Source of the DNA: an uncultured Pelagibacteraceae bacterium
Lineage (GTDB): Bacteria; Pseudomonadota; Alphaproteobacteria; Pelagibacterales; Pelagibacteraceae
Direction of reading: 5' to 3'
Assembly: GCA_902593845.1 (NCBI GenBank)
Contig: CACJJV010000004.1
Location: 1 to 64,000, forward strand
DNA length: 64,000 nucleotides
Shown: piece after piece, positions 53,875 to 63,014 of the stretch
Layout of the letters: every line of letters starts with the position of its first letter
Position numbering within the stretch: position 1 is the stretch's first letter
The notes under the pieces: model-generated
Told to the model about the DNA's origin: nothing
The model's database searches: none
Seen by the model: only the letters and a program-made list of their open reading frames with translations
Translations under genes and position numbers: made by a program

Positions 53875-55074
53875 ATGAAAAAAAAACAAAAAAAATCAAA
53901 AAAAAAGTCAAAAACTAAAAAGAAAAATAAAGTTAACAAAGCTAAAAGAAAAATAAATAAAATTAGAAAAAGTTCTAAAAAACAAAGAAAAAACAAGTTT
54001 GTTAAAAAAAAGAAAAAAAATAAGTCTAAAAAACTCAAAAAAATAAATTATCAGCCAAAAATAAAAAAAAAACAGAAAGATAGCCTAGTCTTGAAACTAG
54101 TTAAATTTCAATTATCTCTCAAACCTCAATTTAATTTCAAATTTAATTTTGGTTTGGAAAAAAGCATTCAGAGTTTTTTTGACAAGATTTCAGAGATAAT
54201 TTCTAATTATAAGGTGTTAAAAACCTTTGAAAAAAGAAGAATAAAAATAGAAAAAATTGAAAGAGAAAGAAAAGAAAAAATCGAAGAAGCAGAGAAGAAA
54301 AAAGAAGAAGAAAATTTAAGATTAAAGCTGAGAGAGCAAACGCTAAGAGAAGAGGAAAGATTAGAAAAACAGAGAACGAAAGATATAAAATTATTTTTAA
54401 GAAAAGAACAAGCACTTTTAAGAATCGAACAAGCAGAAAAGCAAAAACAATTTTTAAAACAATTAAGATTAGATAAACAAATTGAAAAATTCAGAATAAG
54501 AGAAGTTAAAGAACTAGAAAAACTTGAGAAAATTTCCCTAAAAGAAAAAAGAGAAGATTATTCTGGACTACAAGAGAGAATCGAGAAACTTAAAGAAAAA
54601 TACAGATTACTCAGAGATCAAAAAATCAAGGAAAGAGTTGAGGCGCTAGGTGTTAAACTTCAAGGTGACGAAGACAGAGAAACCTTATTAGAAAAAGAAA
54701 AAGAATATACATTAGCAAGACAAAAAGTTGAATTTGCACTTGAGAGCTTTTATAGAAGTGCAAGTAGTTTAGTATTTCAACTCAATAAAAGACATATTAC
54801 CCGAGACATGTCTATTTTTCGATGCATAGATAGACGATTTGAAACTGGAGAGGTTTTTATTAAATGGGACGAATCATCAGATGATGAGTGGTTATTATTA
54901 ATTTATATCAAAAATAATTCTCCAGATGAAGGAATTGTCATTGAGGATAAAACAAACCCTGAAAAAAATCTTTCCCATGAGTTTAGAAATGTGGACATCT
55001 TTAAAGCTTCAGACACTATGGTAGACTCTTTAACACAGCTCATTGCAAGGAAAAGAGCCAAAAATAATAATTAA
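53875..55074 (+). CDS. Lys-rich N-terminal tail, coiled-coil protein with conserved-looking C-terminal domain, unknown function
   Basis: 399 aa intact ORF: MKKKQKKSKKKSKTKKKNK..., long E/K/R/L helix, then FYRSASSLVFQLNKRHITRDMSIFRCIDRRFETGEVFIKWDE. Confidence 0.85.
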   Translation: MKKKQKKSKKKSKTKKKNKVNKAKRKINKIRKSSKKQRKNKFVKKKKKNKSKKLKKINYQPKIKKKQKDSLVLKLVKFQLSLKPQFNFKFNFGLEKSIQSFFDKISEIISNYKVLKTFEKRRIKIEKIERERKEKIEEAEKKKEEENLRLKLREQTLREEERLEKQRTKDIKLFLRKEQALLRIEQAEKQKQFLKQLRLDKQIEKFRIREVKELEKLEKISLKEKREDYSGLQERIEKLKEKYRLLRDQKIKERVEALGVKLQGDEDRETLLEKEKEYTLARQKVEFALESFYRSASSLVFQLNKRHITRDMSIFRCIDRRFETGEVFIKWDESSDDEWLLLIYIKNNSPDEGIVIEDKTNPEKNLSHEFRNVDIFKASDTMVDSLTQLIARKRAKNNN

Positions 55075-55104
55075 ACATTTATATTTAATTAGATATTATC
55101 TTGT

Positions 55105-55398
55105 ATGATTTTAGGATCTGCCTTTTTAATAATTTTATATTTAATTTTCAGATACATTATTGCGTGGATCACATATTATAATAATTTAGACCCAAGACTT
55201 GGTGAAAGCACCTGGCGATTTACTTATGATTATCCAGTAGTCGGCGAGAGAGATATTTCTGATTTGGATGATAAGGATTTTGTTAGGTTAAGAAGAAAAA
55301 AAAATAAAATTATATTACTAATGTACTCAATAGTCTTAGTAATGTTTGTATCCTCCATGTCTTTATTAAGTAAATTTTTATTATTTTTCACAAGTTAG
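55105..55398 (+). CDS. Small two-TM hypothetical membrane protein
   Basis: 97 aa, TM helices at both ends. Confidence 0.7.
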   Translation: MILGSAFLIILYLIFRYIIAWITYYNNLDPRLGESTWRFTYDYPVVGERDISDLDDKDFVRLRRKKNKIILLMYSIVLVMFVSSMSLLSKFLLFFTS

Positions 55399-55744
55399 AT
55401 TTTTTAAGTTGCTTTTTATTTTTTAAGTAAAGAATAAAGGCTACTATTTCATATACAACTGAAAATATATTAAAGATGATTGGTAATTTAAAAAATTTAT
55501 AGAGAAATTTATATTTGGGCATTTTTTTCCATAATAATAAAAACGCCTCTGCACCTCCTAAAACTTTCTCACCATCTTTGATATGAAGCCTTCTTAAAAG
55601 TTGTTTACTGTCTTTAGAAGTTTCCTTTTCAGCCAACTCATTATCTGTAATATCAACCCAATCGATTTCATCTATTTTTTCTTTTTTATAAAGATCAATT
55701 TCGGCCTTACAAATTTTACAAGAATTATTAAAATAAACTTTCAT
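55388..55744 (-). CDS. DCC family (DUF393) thiol-disulfide oxidoreductase-like protein
   Basis: VYFNNSCKICKAEIDLYKK CxxC, VLGGAEAFLLLWKKMPKYKFLYKFFKLP. Confidence 0.85.
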   Translation of the reverse strand: MKVYFNNSCKICKAEIDLYKKEKIDEIDWVDITDNELAEKETSKDSKQLLRRLHIKDGEKVLGGAEAFLLLWKKMPKYKFLYKFFKLPIIFNIFSVVYEIVAFILYLKNKKQLKKSNL

Positions 55745-55829
55745 AATAAGTGAATTTATTACTAATTTGTCTCAGATATGTACATGCGTAAAATACTCTA
55801 GTTGAAAATTTTATGAAACAATCTATTTA

Positions 55830-57251
55830 ATGTCTCTTATGAGTAATTTCTTTGAAAAATCTGACGTATCTAGAAAAGAGGCTGAAAGCATTATTTCTGA
55901 CACTTTGCAAAAATGTGATGATGGCGAATTGTATTTGGAAAATTCAAAATCTGAGTCAATATTGTTAGATGATAACAAAATTAAAAATTCCAGTTATAAT
56001 TCAGATTTAGGATTTGGTTTTAGAGCTATATCTGATGAAGTGGTTGCTTATTCTCATTCTAATGAGATTTCTAAGAACTCTTTAAAACAATCTTCAGAAA
56101 ATTTAAAGTCAACATTAAAATCTGTCAAAGGTACTTACAACCATGAAATTCCTAAATCAAATAAAAAGTATTATGACAATATTAATCCTATTGAGCAAAA
56201 ATCTCTTAATAAAAAAATTAAAATATTGAACGATGTAAATGATTATTTACGATCTAAAGGTGATAAAGTTAAACAAGTTACAGCTAATTTTTTGGGAGAG
56301 CAAAAGTCTGTAGAAATAATTAGATCTGGTGGAGAGACTTTGTCAGATGTCCGTCCTTTAGTAAGGTTTAATGTGTCAGTTATGGTGGAGAAAGATGGCA
56401 GAAAAGAAACAGGTGTATACGGTGTTGGTGGAAGACAATCTTACGACTCATATTTGAAAGATGAGAATTGGAAAAGTGTTTGCGATGAAGCTTTAAGGAT
56501 AGCATCAGTGAATTTAGAGAGTAAACCCGCTCCAGCAGGTGAGATGAAAGTTGTACTCGGACCTGGGTGGCCTGCAATATTAATTCATGAGGCCGTTGGT
56601 CATGGTTTAGAGGGAGATTTTAATAGAAAGAAAACTTCAGCATTTCATAATCTAATGGGCCAAAAAGTTGCAAGTGAGGGAGTTACAATTATTGATGATG
56701 GTACCATTGATAAAAGAAGAGGCAGTCTTACAATTGACGATGAGGGGACACCAACAGAAAAAACTGTTTTAATTGAAAATGGAATTTTAAAAAATTTTAT
56801 GCAAGACAGGCTCAATGCACGTTTGATGAAAACAAGATCTACTGGTAGCGGAAGAAGAGAAAACTATAGACATATAGTTCTACCAAGAATGAGAAACACG
56901 ATGATGCTAAGCGGTAAGCAAACCCAAGAAGAAATGATTAAAGCAGTCGACAAAGGTATTTTCGCAGTAAGTTTTGGTGGTGGACAAGTTGACATTACAT
57001 CTGGAAAATTTGTATTTAATTGCACTGAAGCTTATGAAATTGTTAATGGCAAAATTGGATCACCAATTAAGGGTGCAACATTAATTGGAGATGGTCCTTC
57101 AATTTTAAAAGAAGTCTCTATGGTAGGAAATGATATGATGATGGACCCTGGAATTGGAACATGTGGTAAAGCTGGACAGGGTGTCCCCGTAGGTGTAGCG
57201 CAGCCATCTATATTAATAAATAAGATGACTGTGGGTGGTACAAAACTTTAA
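55830..57251 (+). CDS. tldD: Metalloprotease TldD
   Basis: LIHEAVGHGLEGDFNRKKTSAF HExxxH, GTCGKAGQGVPVGVAQPS. Confidence 0.95.
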   Translation: MSLMSNFFEKSDVSRKEAESIISDTLQKCDDGELYLENSKSESILLDDNKIKNSSYNSDLGFGFRAISDEVVAYSHSNEISKNSLKQSSENLKSTLKSVKGTYNHEIPKSNKKYYDNINPIEQKSLNKKIKILNDVNDYLRSKGDKVKQVTANFLGEQKSVEIIRSGGETLSDVRPLVRFNVSVMVEKDGRKETGVYGVGGRQSYDSYLKDENWKSVCDEALRIASVNLESKPAPAGEMKVVLGPGWPAILIHEAVGHGLEGDFNRKKTSAFHNLMGQKVASEGVTIIDDGTIDKRRGSLTIDDEGTPTEKTVLIENGILKNFMQDRLNARLMKTRSTGSGRRENYRHIVLPRMRNTMMLSGKQTQEEMIKAVDKGIFAVSFGGGQVDITSGKFVFNCTEAYEIVNGKIGSPIKGATLIGDGPSILKEVSMVGNDMMMDPGIGTCGKAGQGVPVGVAQPSILINKMTVGGTKL

Positions 57252-58568
57252 ATGGTTAAAGATCAAGAATTTTTAGAGACAAAAGCATCATATTGTTTGG
57301 GTTTAGCAAAGAAATTAGGTGCAACAGACTCAAGTGTGGTTGTAAAAAATTCAGTTTCTGAAACTGTAAATTTTAGAAATAAAAAATTGGATGAAGCTAA
57401 TAGATCAGATGATCTAGGCATAAGTATCACTACTTACATTGGTAAAAAAAAATCGTCAATATCTTCCTCTAATTTGCTTAATGATAATTTAAATATTTTG
57501 ATTGAAAAATGTATTGAGACTACAAAAAATACACCTGAGGATGAATTTAATTCTTTACCGGACAGAGATTTATTTGCAAAAGAAGTTAAAGACCTAAATA
57601 TTTATGATCAAACTCACATAGAAAATAATCAAAAAATAGAATATCTAAAAAAATTAGAGGCTGCAGCTTCCAACGATAAAAAAATTGTTAATACTGAGTC
57701 TAGTTTTACTCAAAATAAATCTAATTTTGTTTTAGCTAATAGTGAAGGTTTTTGCGATGGTTACAAATCATCTTCATTTACAGCATCAAGTGTAACAGTT
57801 GCAAAAGATGAAGAAAGCATGGAAAGAGATTATGAATATTCTAGTAAATGTTTTCTTAAAGACCTAGATGATGCAGATGAATTAGGTAAAATTGCTGCTA
57901 ATCAAACTATTAGAAAATTAAGTCCAAAAAAAATTGGGAGTGAGGAAATTGCTATAATTTTTGATAAAAGAATAGCTAAGGGAGTATTAAATACTTTTGC
58001 AAGCGCTATTTCCTCATCAGCAATATCAAGAGGAACTTCTTTTTTAAAAGATAAAGTTAATCAAAAAATATTCTCAGATAAAATTAATGTATTTGACAAA
58101 CCTGATATGCTCAAAGGATTAGGCTCAAGAAATTTTGATAGTGAAGGGGTAAAAACCGATACACTTAAATTAGTGGATCAAGGAATTTTGAAACATTATC
58201 TGATTGATACTTACAATGGAAAAAAATTAAATCTTAAATCTAATGGAAGATGTGGAGGAACAAGTAATCTTTATTTTGAAAATGGAAATATTAGTTTTAA
58301 AGATTTACTGAATTCAAATTCAAAAAGTCTTTATATTACAGAAACCATAGGACATGGAAGTAATATTGTGACTGGAGATTACTCAGTTGGAGCGACCGGG
58401 TTTTTAATTGAAAATGGTGAGTTTAAATATCCAATAAATGAAATTACTATAGCAGGTAATTTTAAAGACATGTTTCAAAATATTACCTTAGCAAATGATT
58501 TGGAGTTCAAATATGCAACTAACTCACCAACCATGTTAATAGAGGGAATGGTTGTTGCTGGTAAATGA
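57252..58568 (+). CDS. pmbA: TldD partner, PmbA/TldE
   Basis: Follows tldD; GDYSVGATGFLIENGEFKYPINEITIAGNFKDMF. Confidence 0.93.
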   Translation: MVKDQEFLETKASYCLGLAKKLGATDSSVVVKNSVSETVNFRNKKLDEANRSDDLGISITTYIGKKKSSISSSNLLNDNLNILIEKCIETTKNTPEDEFNSLPDRDLFAKEVKDLNIYDQTHIENNQKIEYLKKLEAAASNDKKIVNTESSFTQNKSNFVLANSEGFCDGYKSSSFTASSVTVAKDEESMERDYEYSSKCFLKDLDDADELGKIAANQTIRKLSPKKIGSEEIAIIFDKRIAKGVLNTFASAISSSAISRGTSFLKDKVNQKIFSDKINVFDKPDMLKGLGSRNFDSEGVKTDTLKLVDQGILKHYLIDTYNGKKLNLKSNGRCGGTSNLYFENGNISFKDLLNSNSKSLYITETIGHGSNIVTGDYSVGATGFLIENGEFKYPINEITIAGNFKDMFQNITLANDLEFKYATNSPTMLIEGMVVAGK

Positions 58569-59545
58569 GTGAATTTTGTATAATTGGTTCTGGAATATCT
58601 GGATCCACAATTGCAAATCTTCTTAATAAAAAATATTCAGTAATTTTGTTCGATAAAGCAAGAGGTCCTGGAGGTCGCGCATCTTTTAAAAGAATAAAAG
58701 GCAAAATAGGTTTTGATCATGGTACTCAGTATATTTCACCAAAAACTAAGGAATTTAAAAAATTTACTAAAGATTTAATAAAAAAAAGAATTTTAAAAGT
58801 ATGGAGAGGCGTACATGTTTTTCTTAATTCAAAAAAAAAAGAGGATAAAAAACATTTAAAAGTAATTGGTAAAAATGGAAATAATGATATTAGCAAACAT
58901 TTGCTAAAGAAAATTAATTGTAACTATCAGAGTGAATTAAAAAAAATCTATTATAAAAATAAACTCTGGTATTTGTTATTTGACGATGGAAAATTAAGAT
59001 CTTTTAAAAACTTAATTTTGACTTGTCCTTTTCCACAATTAAAAAAACTTTCTAAGAAATTTATTAATAACTCCTTTTTAAGAAAATCAATAAAAATGGA
59101 TGCAAATATTACTACTATGATTGCAATAAAAAAAAACAAGAATTCAAATAGTAGCTATCTTTTTGATGATCCAATTCTTGGTTGGGCGGGAAATGAAAAC
59201 TCAAAAAAAAGATTTAAATCAAAATATGATTTATGGACTCTTCAAAGTACATTTAAATGGGCAAATAAAAAGATTAATAAAAACAAGAATAACAAAAATG
59301 AAAATTCACAAATTATGATCGATAAATTTTTTAAACTTTCAAATATCAAAAAAACAAAAATTTATTATTCACTCAATCACGGTTGGCGATTCTCTTCAAA
59401 TTCCAGACCATTTAGAATTAAAAGTTATTGGGATCCTAAAAAAAGATTAGGTATTTGTGCCGATTGGTTTGTAGGACCTAGATTAGAGTCAGGATGGATA
59501 AGTGCACATGATTTATTTAAAAAAATCTCAAGAGAAATTAATTAA
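58565..59545 (+). CDS. NAD(P)/FAD-dependent amine-oxidase-like flavoprotein
   Basis: CIIGSGISGSTIANLLNKKYSVILFDKARGPGGRAS dinucleotide-binding, GFDHGTQYIS. Confidence 0.85.
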   Translation: MSEFCIIGSGISGSTIANLLNKKYSVILFDKARGPGGRASFKRIKGKIGFDHGTQYISPKTKEFKKFTKDLIKKRILKVWRGVHVFLNSKKKEDKKHLKVIGKNGNNDISKHLLKKINCNYQSELKKIYYKNKLWYLLFDDGKLRSFKNLILTCPFPQLKKLSKKFINNSFLRKSIKMDANITTMIAIKKNKNSNSSYLFDDPILGWAGNENSKKRFKSKYDLWTLQSTFKWANKKINKNKNNKNENSQIMIDKFFKLSNIKKTKIYYSLNHGWRFSSNSRPFRIKSYWDPKKRLGICADWFVGPRLESGWISAHDLFKKISREIN

Positions 59546-60218
59546 AATTCTTTAACTTATATTCCCAGTTACCCATTCTTGAATAGGATACTTTTAATAT
59601 CATTAAATTTTTACGATCATACCAAATGTCAAAATCTAATCTTTTATCTTTCGGTATACTCATGTCCTTAGACTTCAGTGTAAAATGATCAACGTCATAA
59701 ACTTTTCCATAAAGATCTATTTTTTCTTTACCTAAAAAAGTTACCACTTGATCCTTAATACTCCCTGAGATAGGACTTATTTGAGAACCTGCTTGTAAAA
59801 TTTTGTGATTCCACCAATTTCCAATCACGTTATCAGCTGAGGCTTCCCCAATATATGAAGAGCCTTTGATATCAAATTTTTTATTTTTTTGGTCAAATGT
59901 TAAATTAACAAACTTCTTTTTGTCATTTTGTAAAGTTTTAGAATTATAAGAAACTAATTGATCTTTGAAATATTTTTCTTCACTATAACCCTCAACTTGG
60001 AAAACGGTTGCTCCCAAAAGTTTAACTGCAAATTTAATTTGATTAGTAACAATAGTTTCTGATCCATTTCTATTAAAAAAATAATGATTATAGCCAATAA
60101 GCTCACCATTTCGAAAAATCTCCATCTCAATTTTGTTGTATTTAATGTAATGTCCAATATGAGCGATTGAATTTGTTGGATAAATAAAAAGAAATAAAAT
60201 GACTATAATTTTTTTCAT
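59538..60218 (-). CDS. Secreted DUF6134-like protein
   Basis: Signal peptide; GNWWNHKILQAGSQISPISGSIKDQ; family name from recall. Confidence 0.6.
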   Translation of the reverse strand: MKKIIVILFLFIYPTNSIAHIGHYIKYNKIEMEIFRNGELIGYNHYFFNRNGSETIVTNQIKFAVKLLGATVFQVEGYSEEKYFKDQLVSYNSKTLQNDKKKFVNLTFDQKNKKFDIKGSSYIGEASADNVIGNWWNHKILQAGSQISPISGSIKDQVVTFLGKEKIDLYGKVYDVDHFTLKSKDMSIPKDKRLDFDIWYDRKNLMILKVSYSRMGNWEYKLKNFN

Positions 60219-60268
60219 TTAACAACTAGTTTAATAGACTTTATTAACAATAGAAATAATTTATTAAA

Positions 60269-60916
60269 ATGTTTTTAAGAATTAAGAAAATACCAAGGGT
60301 CAATTGGAGCTCAGATAAGCCTTATAACTTTAAACCAAAATTCTCTACGTTCTTTTTTTTATGTTTTGGCTTGATGTTATTTGGTCTTGGAGAAGGTCTA
60401 TTAATCGTATCTTTTACTGGCGCTTCTCCATGGAGTGTTTTAGCACAAGGTATTTCTTTAAATGTTAATTTGAGTATAGGAACAATAACATTTTTGATTA
60501 GTGTTGCAGTTTTAATTTTGTGGATACCGCTTGGTCAAAAACCAGGGATGGGAACAATACTTAATGCAATCATTATTGCATTAATGATTGATCTTTGTAT
60601 AAAATTTGTTCCAACCCCATCTAATTACTTTAATCAATTAATTCTGGCAATAATTTCGGTAATAACCGTTGGGATTGGTGGAGGTATTTATTTAGTATCT
60701 AATCTTGGAGCTGGACCAAGAGATGGTTTGATGATTGGTCTCCAAAAAAAAACAAATTTACCAGTTGCTGCAGTAAGAGCATTTTTAGAGATCTCTGTTG
60801 TTAGTATTGGATGGTACTTAGGTGGAACTGTGGGTGTAGGAACTTTATTATTTGCTTTTGGTATCGGTCCTTGTGTTGCCTTAGGCCTGTATTTAGTTGA
60901 TAAAATTTTCGATTAG
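60269..60916 (+). CDS. YczE/YyaS/YitT-like membrane protein
   Basis: GEGLLIVSFTGASPWSVLAQGISL, LVSNLGAGPRDGLMIGL. Confidence 0.78.
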   Translation: MFLRIKKIPRVNWSSDKPYNFKPKFSTFFFLCFGLMLFGLGEGLLIVSFTGASPWSVLAQGISLNVNLSIGTITFLISVAVLILWIPLGQKPGMGTILNAIIIALMIDLCIKFVPTPSNYFNQLILAIISVITVGIGGGIYLVSNLGAGPRDGLMIGLQKKTNLPVAAVRAFLEISVVSIGWYLGGTVGVGTLLFAFGIGPCVALGLYLVDKIFD

Positions 60917-62739
60917 GCTGCAGCGCCTGACTTTTCACTTCTCTTTCTTTCATGTGGATCAAGAATTGCTTTTCTTAATCTACAAGAGTCTGGAGTAATT
61001 TCTAAAGCTTCATCAGTATTTAACATACTCAATTGTTCAGCAATGGACATTTTTCTTACGGGTGTTAGAACAACATTTTCATCTGTACCTTGAGTTCTCA
61101 TATTAGTTAATTTTTTGCCCTTCATAACATTAATAATCATATCTCCAGGTTTAGGAGATAATCCCACAATCATACCTGGATAAACAGGATCATTATGAGT
61201 TACAAACATCTCGCCTCTAGCCTGCAAATTGAATATTGCAAATGCGACTGCTTTTCCTTGTTCCATTGAAATAAGTGCACCGTTTCTTCTACCTTCCATT
61301 TCACCCTCAAATGGTCCGTACTTATGAAAAATTCTGTTAATTACACCATTACCTTTTGTAAGTGTCAAAAACCGACTTGTGTATCCCATTAAACCTCTTG
61401 TCGGCGCATGAAAGATTAATCTTTTTTTATTTTTACCAGTATCTTTTAATTCTATTAATTTACCTTTTCTTCTATTCATTGTGTCTATAATTTTTGATGA
61501 ATGTTCCTCGTCTAGATCCATAGTTATTTCCTCTATTGGCTCAAGTTTGTTACCATTTTCATCCTTTTTATAGAGAACTTTTGGGGGACTAACAGTCATT
61601 TCAAAACCCTCTCTTCTCATTTGAGTGAGTAAAATTTCTAACATTAATTCACCTCGACCACTTACGACAAAAGAGTCGTTACCTTCATTTTCTGCAAAAG
61701 TAATTCCAACATTATTCTGTGCTTCTTGAAGCAATCTATCTCTTATTTGAGTACTTGTAAGTTTTTTACCTTCAGTTCCTGCAAGAGGAGATGTGTTTAC
61801 AGTAATGGTAATAGACATTGTTGGTGGATCGATTGGAGTAGCTTTAATAGGATCATTTACCTCAAGATCACAAATTGTGTCAGCAACATTTGCTTTTTCT
61901 AAACCAGCAACAACCACAATATCTCCAGCCTCACCGATTTCGATTGGCACTTTTTTTGTGCCCTCATATCTAAAAATTTTAGTAAGTCTTCCTTCATCTA
62001 CTTTTTCACCTTTTAGATTTATTGCCTTGATGGATTGATTAGCTTTTGCAGTTCCCTGAGCAATTCTTCCAACTAAGCTTCTCCCTAAAAAATTGTCTGC
62101 ATAAAGAAGAGTAGACAACATCGCAAAGGGTTTTGTTTTATCAAATTCAGCTGGTTTTACATGTTCAATAATTTGATCTAATAAAGGATTTAAATTCTCC
62201 CTAGGACCATCAATTTCTTTATCAGCCCAACCAGATCTCCCACTTGCATATAAAACAGGAAAGTCTAATTGTTCTTCATTTGCGTCTAAACTTACAAATA
62301 AATCAAAAGTTTCATCTAAAACGTCATTAGCTCTTTGATCTGATTTGTCCAATTTATTTATTATTACGATTGGTTTTAAACCTTGTTTTAGAGCTTTAGA
62401 TAATACAAATTTTGTTTGAGGCATAACACCTTCAGCAGAGTCAATCAAAAGTAATGCGCCATCCGCCATGCTTAAAACTCTCTCAACTTCTGCTGCGAAA
62501 TCACGGTGACCTGGTGTATCAATAATATTTATTCTTGAATTTTTCCAATTAATAGACGCAGGCTTTGCTAAAATTGTTATCCCTCTTTCTTTCTCAAGTT
62601 CACCTGAATCCATTAATCTTTCGTCAACAACTTCATTTTCCCTAAATGAGCCACTTTGTTTCATCAGATTATCAATTAAGGTAGTCTTTCCATGATCAAC
62701 GTGAGCGATTATAGTGATGTTTCTAATATCTTTGTTCAT
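60913..62739 (-). CDS. typA: Translational GTPase TypA/BipA
   Basis: IAHVDHGKTTLIDNLMKQSG, DTPGHRDFAAEVERVLSMADG. Confidence 0.97.
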   Translation of the reverse strand: MNKDIRNITIIAHVDHGKTTLIDNLMKQSGSFRENEVVDERLMDSGELEKERGITILAKPASINWKNSRINIIDTPGHRDFAAEVERVLSMADGALLLIDSAEGVMPQTKFVLSKALKQGLKPIVIINKLDKSDQRANDVLDETFDLFVSLDANEEQLDFPVLYASGRSGWADKEIDGPRENLNPLLDQIIEHVKPAEFDKTKPFAMLSTLLYADNFLGRSLVGRIAQGTAKANQSIKAINLKGEKVDEGRLTKIFRYEGTKKVPIEIGEAGDIVVVAGLEKANVADTICDLEVNDPIKATPIDPPTMSITITVNTSPLAGTEGKKLTSTQIRDRLLQEAQNNVGITFAENEGNDSFVVSGRGELMLEILLTQMRREGFEMTVSPPKVLYKKDENGNKLEPIEEITMDLDEEHSSKIIDTMNRRKGKLIELKDTGKNKKRLIFHAPTRGLMGYTSRFLTLTKGNGVINRIFHKYGPFEGEMEGRRNGALISMEQGKAVAFAIFNLQARGEMFVTHNDPVYPGMIVGLSPKPGDMIINVMKGKKLTNMRTQGTDENVVLTPVRKMSIAEQLSMLNTDEALEITPDSCRLRKAILDPHERKRSEKSGAAA

Positions 62740-62824
62740 AAATCCTGGCTCTTATACCTTAAAATTTTTTTTTGAAAACTTTAAAAAAACCAATAAACAT
62801 TAGGATTTTGATCAAAAAATGTTG

Positions 62825-62941
62825 TTATTTTGTTTTTTTTGCCTTTTCTCTTTTTAATCTTCTTTTTTCTTTTAGTGTAAATTTAGGTTTTTTATTAACA
62901 CTTGAGTCTCTGAACGATTTTCCACTGTATCTTTTTGACAT
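62825..62941 (-). CDS. Small basic hypothetical protein, 38 aa (not in supplied ORF track)
   Basis: Minus strand ATG...TAA translates MSKRYSGKSFRDSSVNKKPKFTLKEKRRLKREKAKKTK; fills the typA-groL gap. Confidence 0.5.
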   Translation of the reverse strand: MSKRYSGKSFRDSSVNKKPKFTLKEKRRLKREKAKKTK

Positions 62942-62966
62942 TGTCTTATTTTAATATTTCAAAAAA

Positions 62967-62990
62967 AAAGGCCATCAAAAGATGGCCTTT
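62967..62990 (-). terminator. Rho-independent terminator after groL
   Basis: AAAGGCCATC-AAAA-GATGGCCTTT perfect stem with U9 on the minus strand. Confidence 0.88.
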
Positions 62991-63014
62991 AAATTTTTTA
63001 TATTAGAGGTTGGG

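Noticed and set aside
53875-54060. Poly-A-rich stretch as a simple repeat or spurious ORF
   Set aside because: Continuous frame into a long non-repetitive coding region, so treated as the lysine-rich N-terminus of a real protein.
55830-58568. tldD-pmbA as part of a RiPP/microcin biosynthetic system
   Set aside because: No precursor peptide, cyclodehydratase or dedicated exporter seen nearby; TldD/E is widespread as a housekeeping protease pair.
62772-62954. 60-aa plus-strand ORF between typA and groL
   Set aside because: Antisense to the better-composed 38-aa minus-strand ORF; Phe/Leu-rich translation typical of AT-rich non-coding strand.
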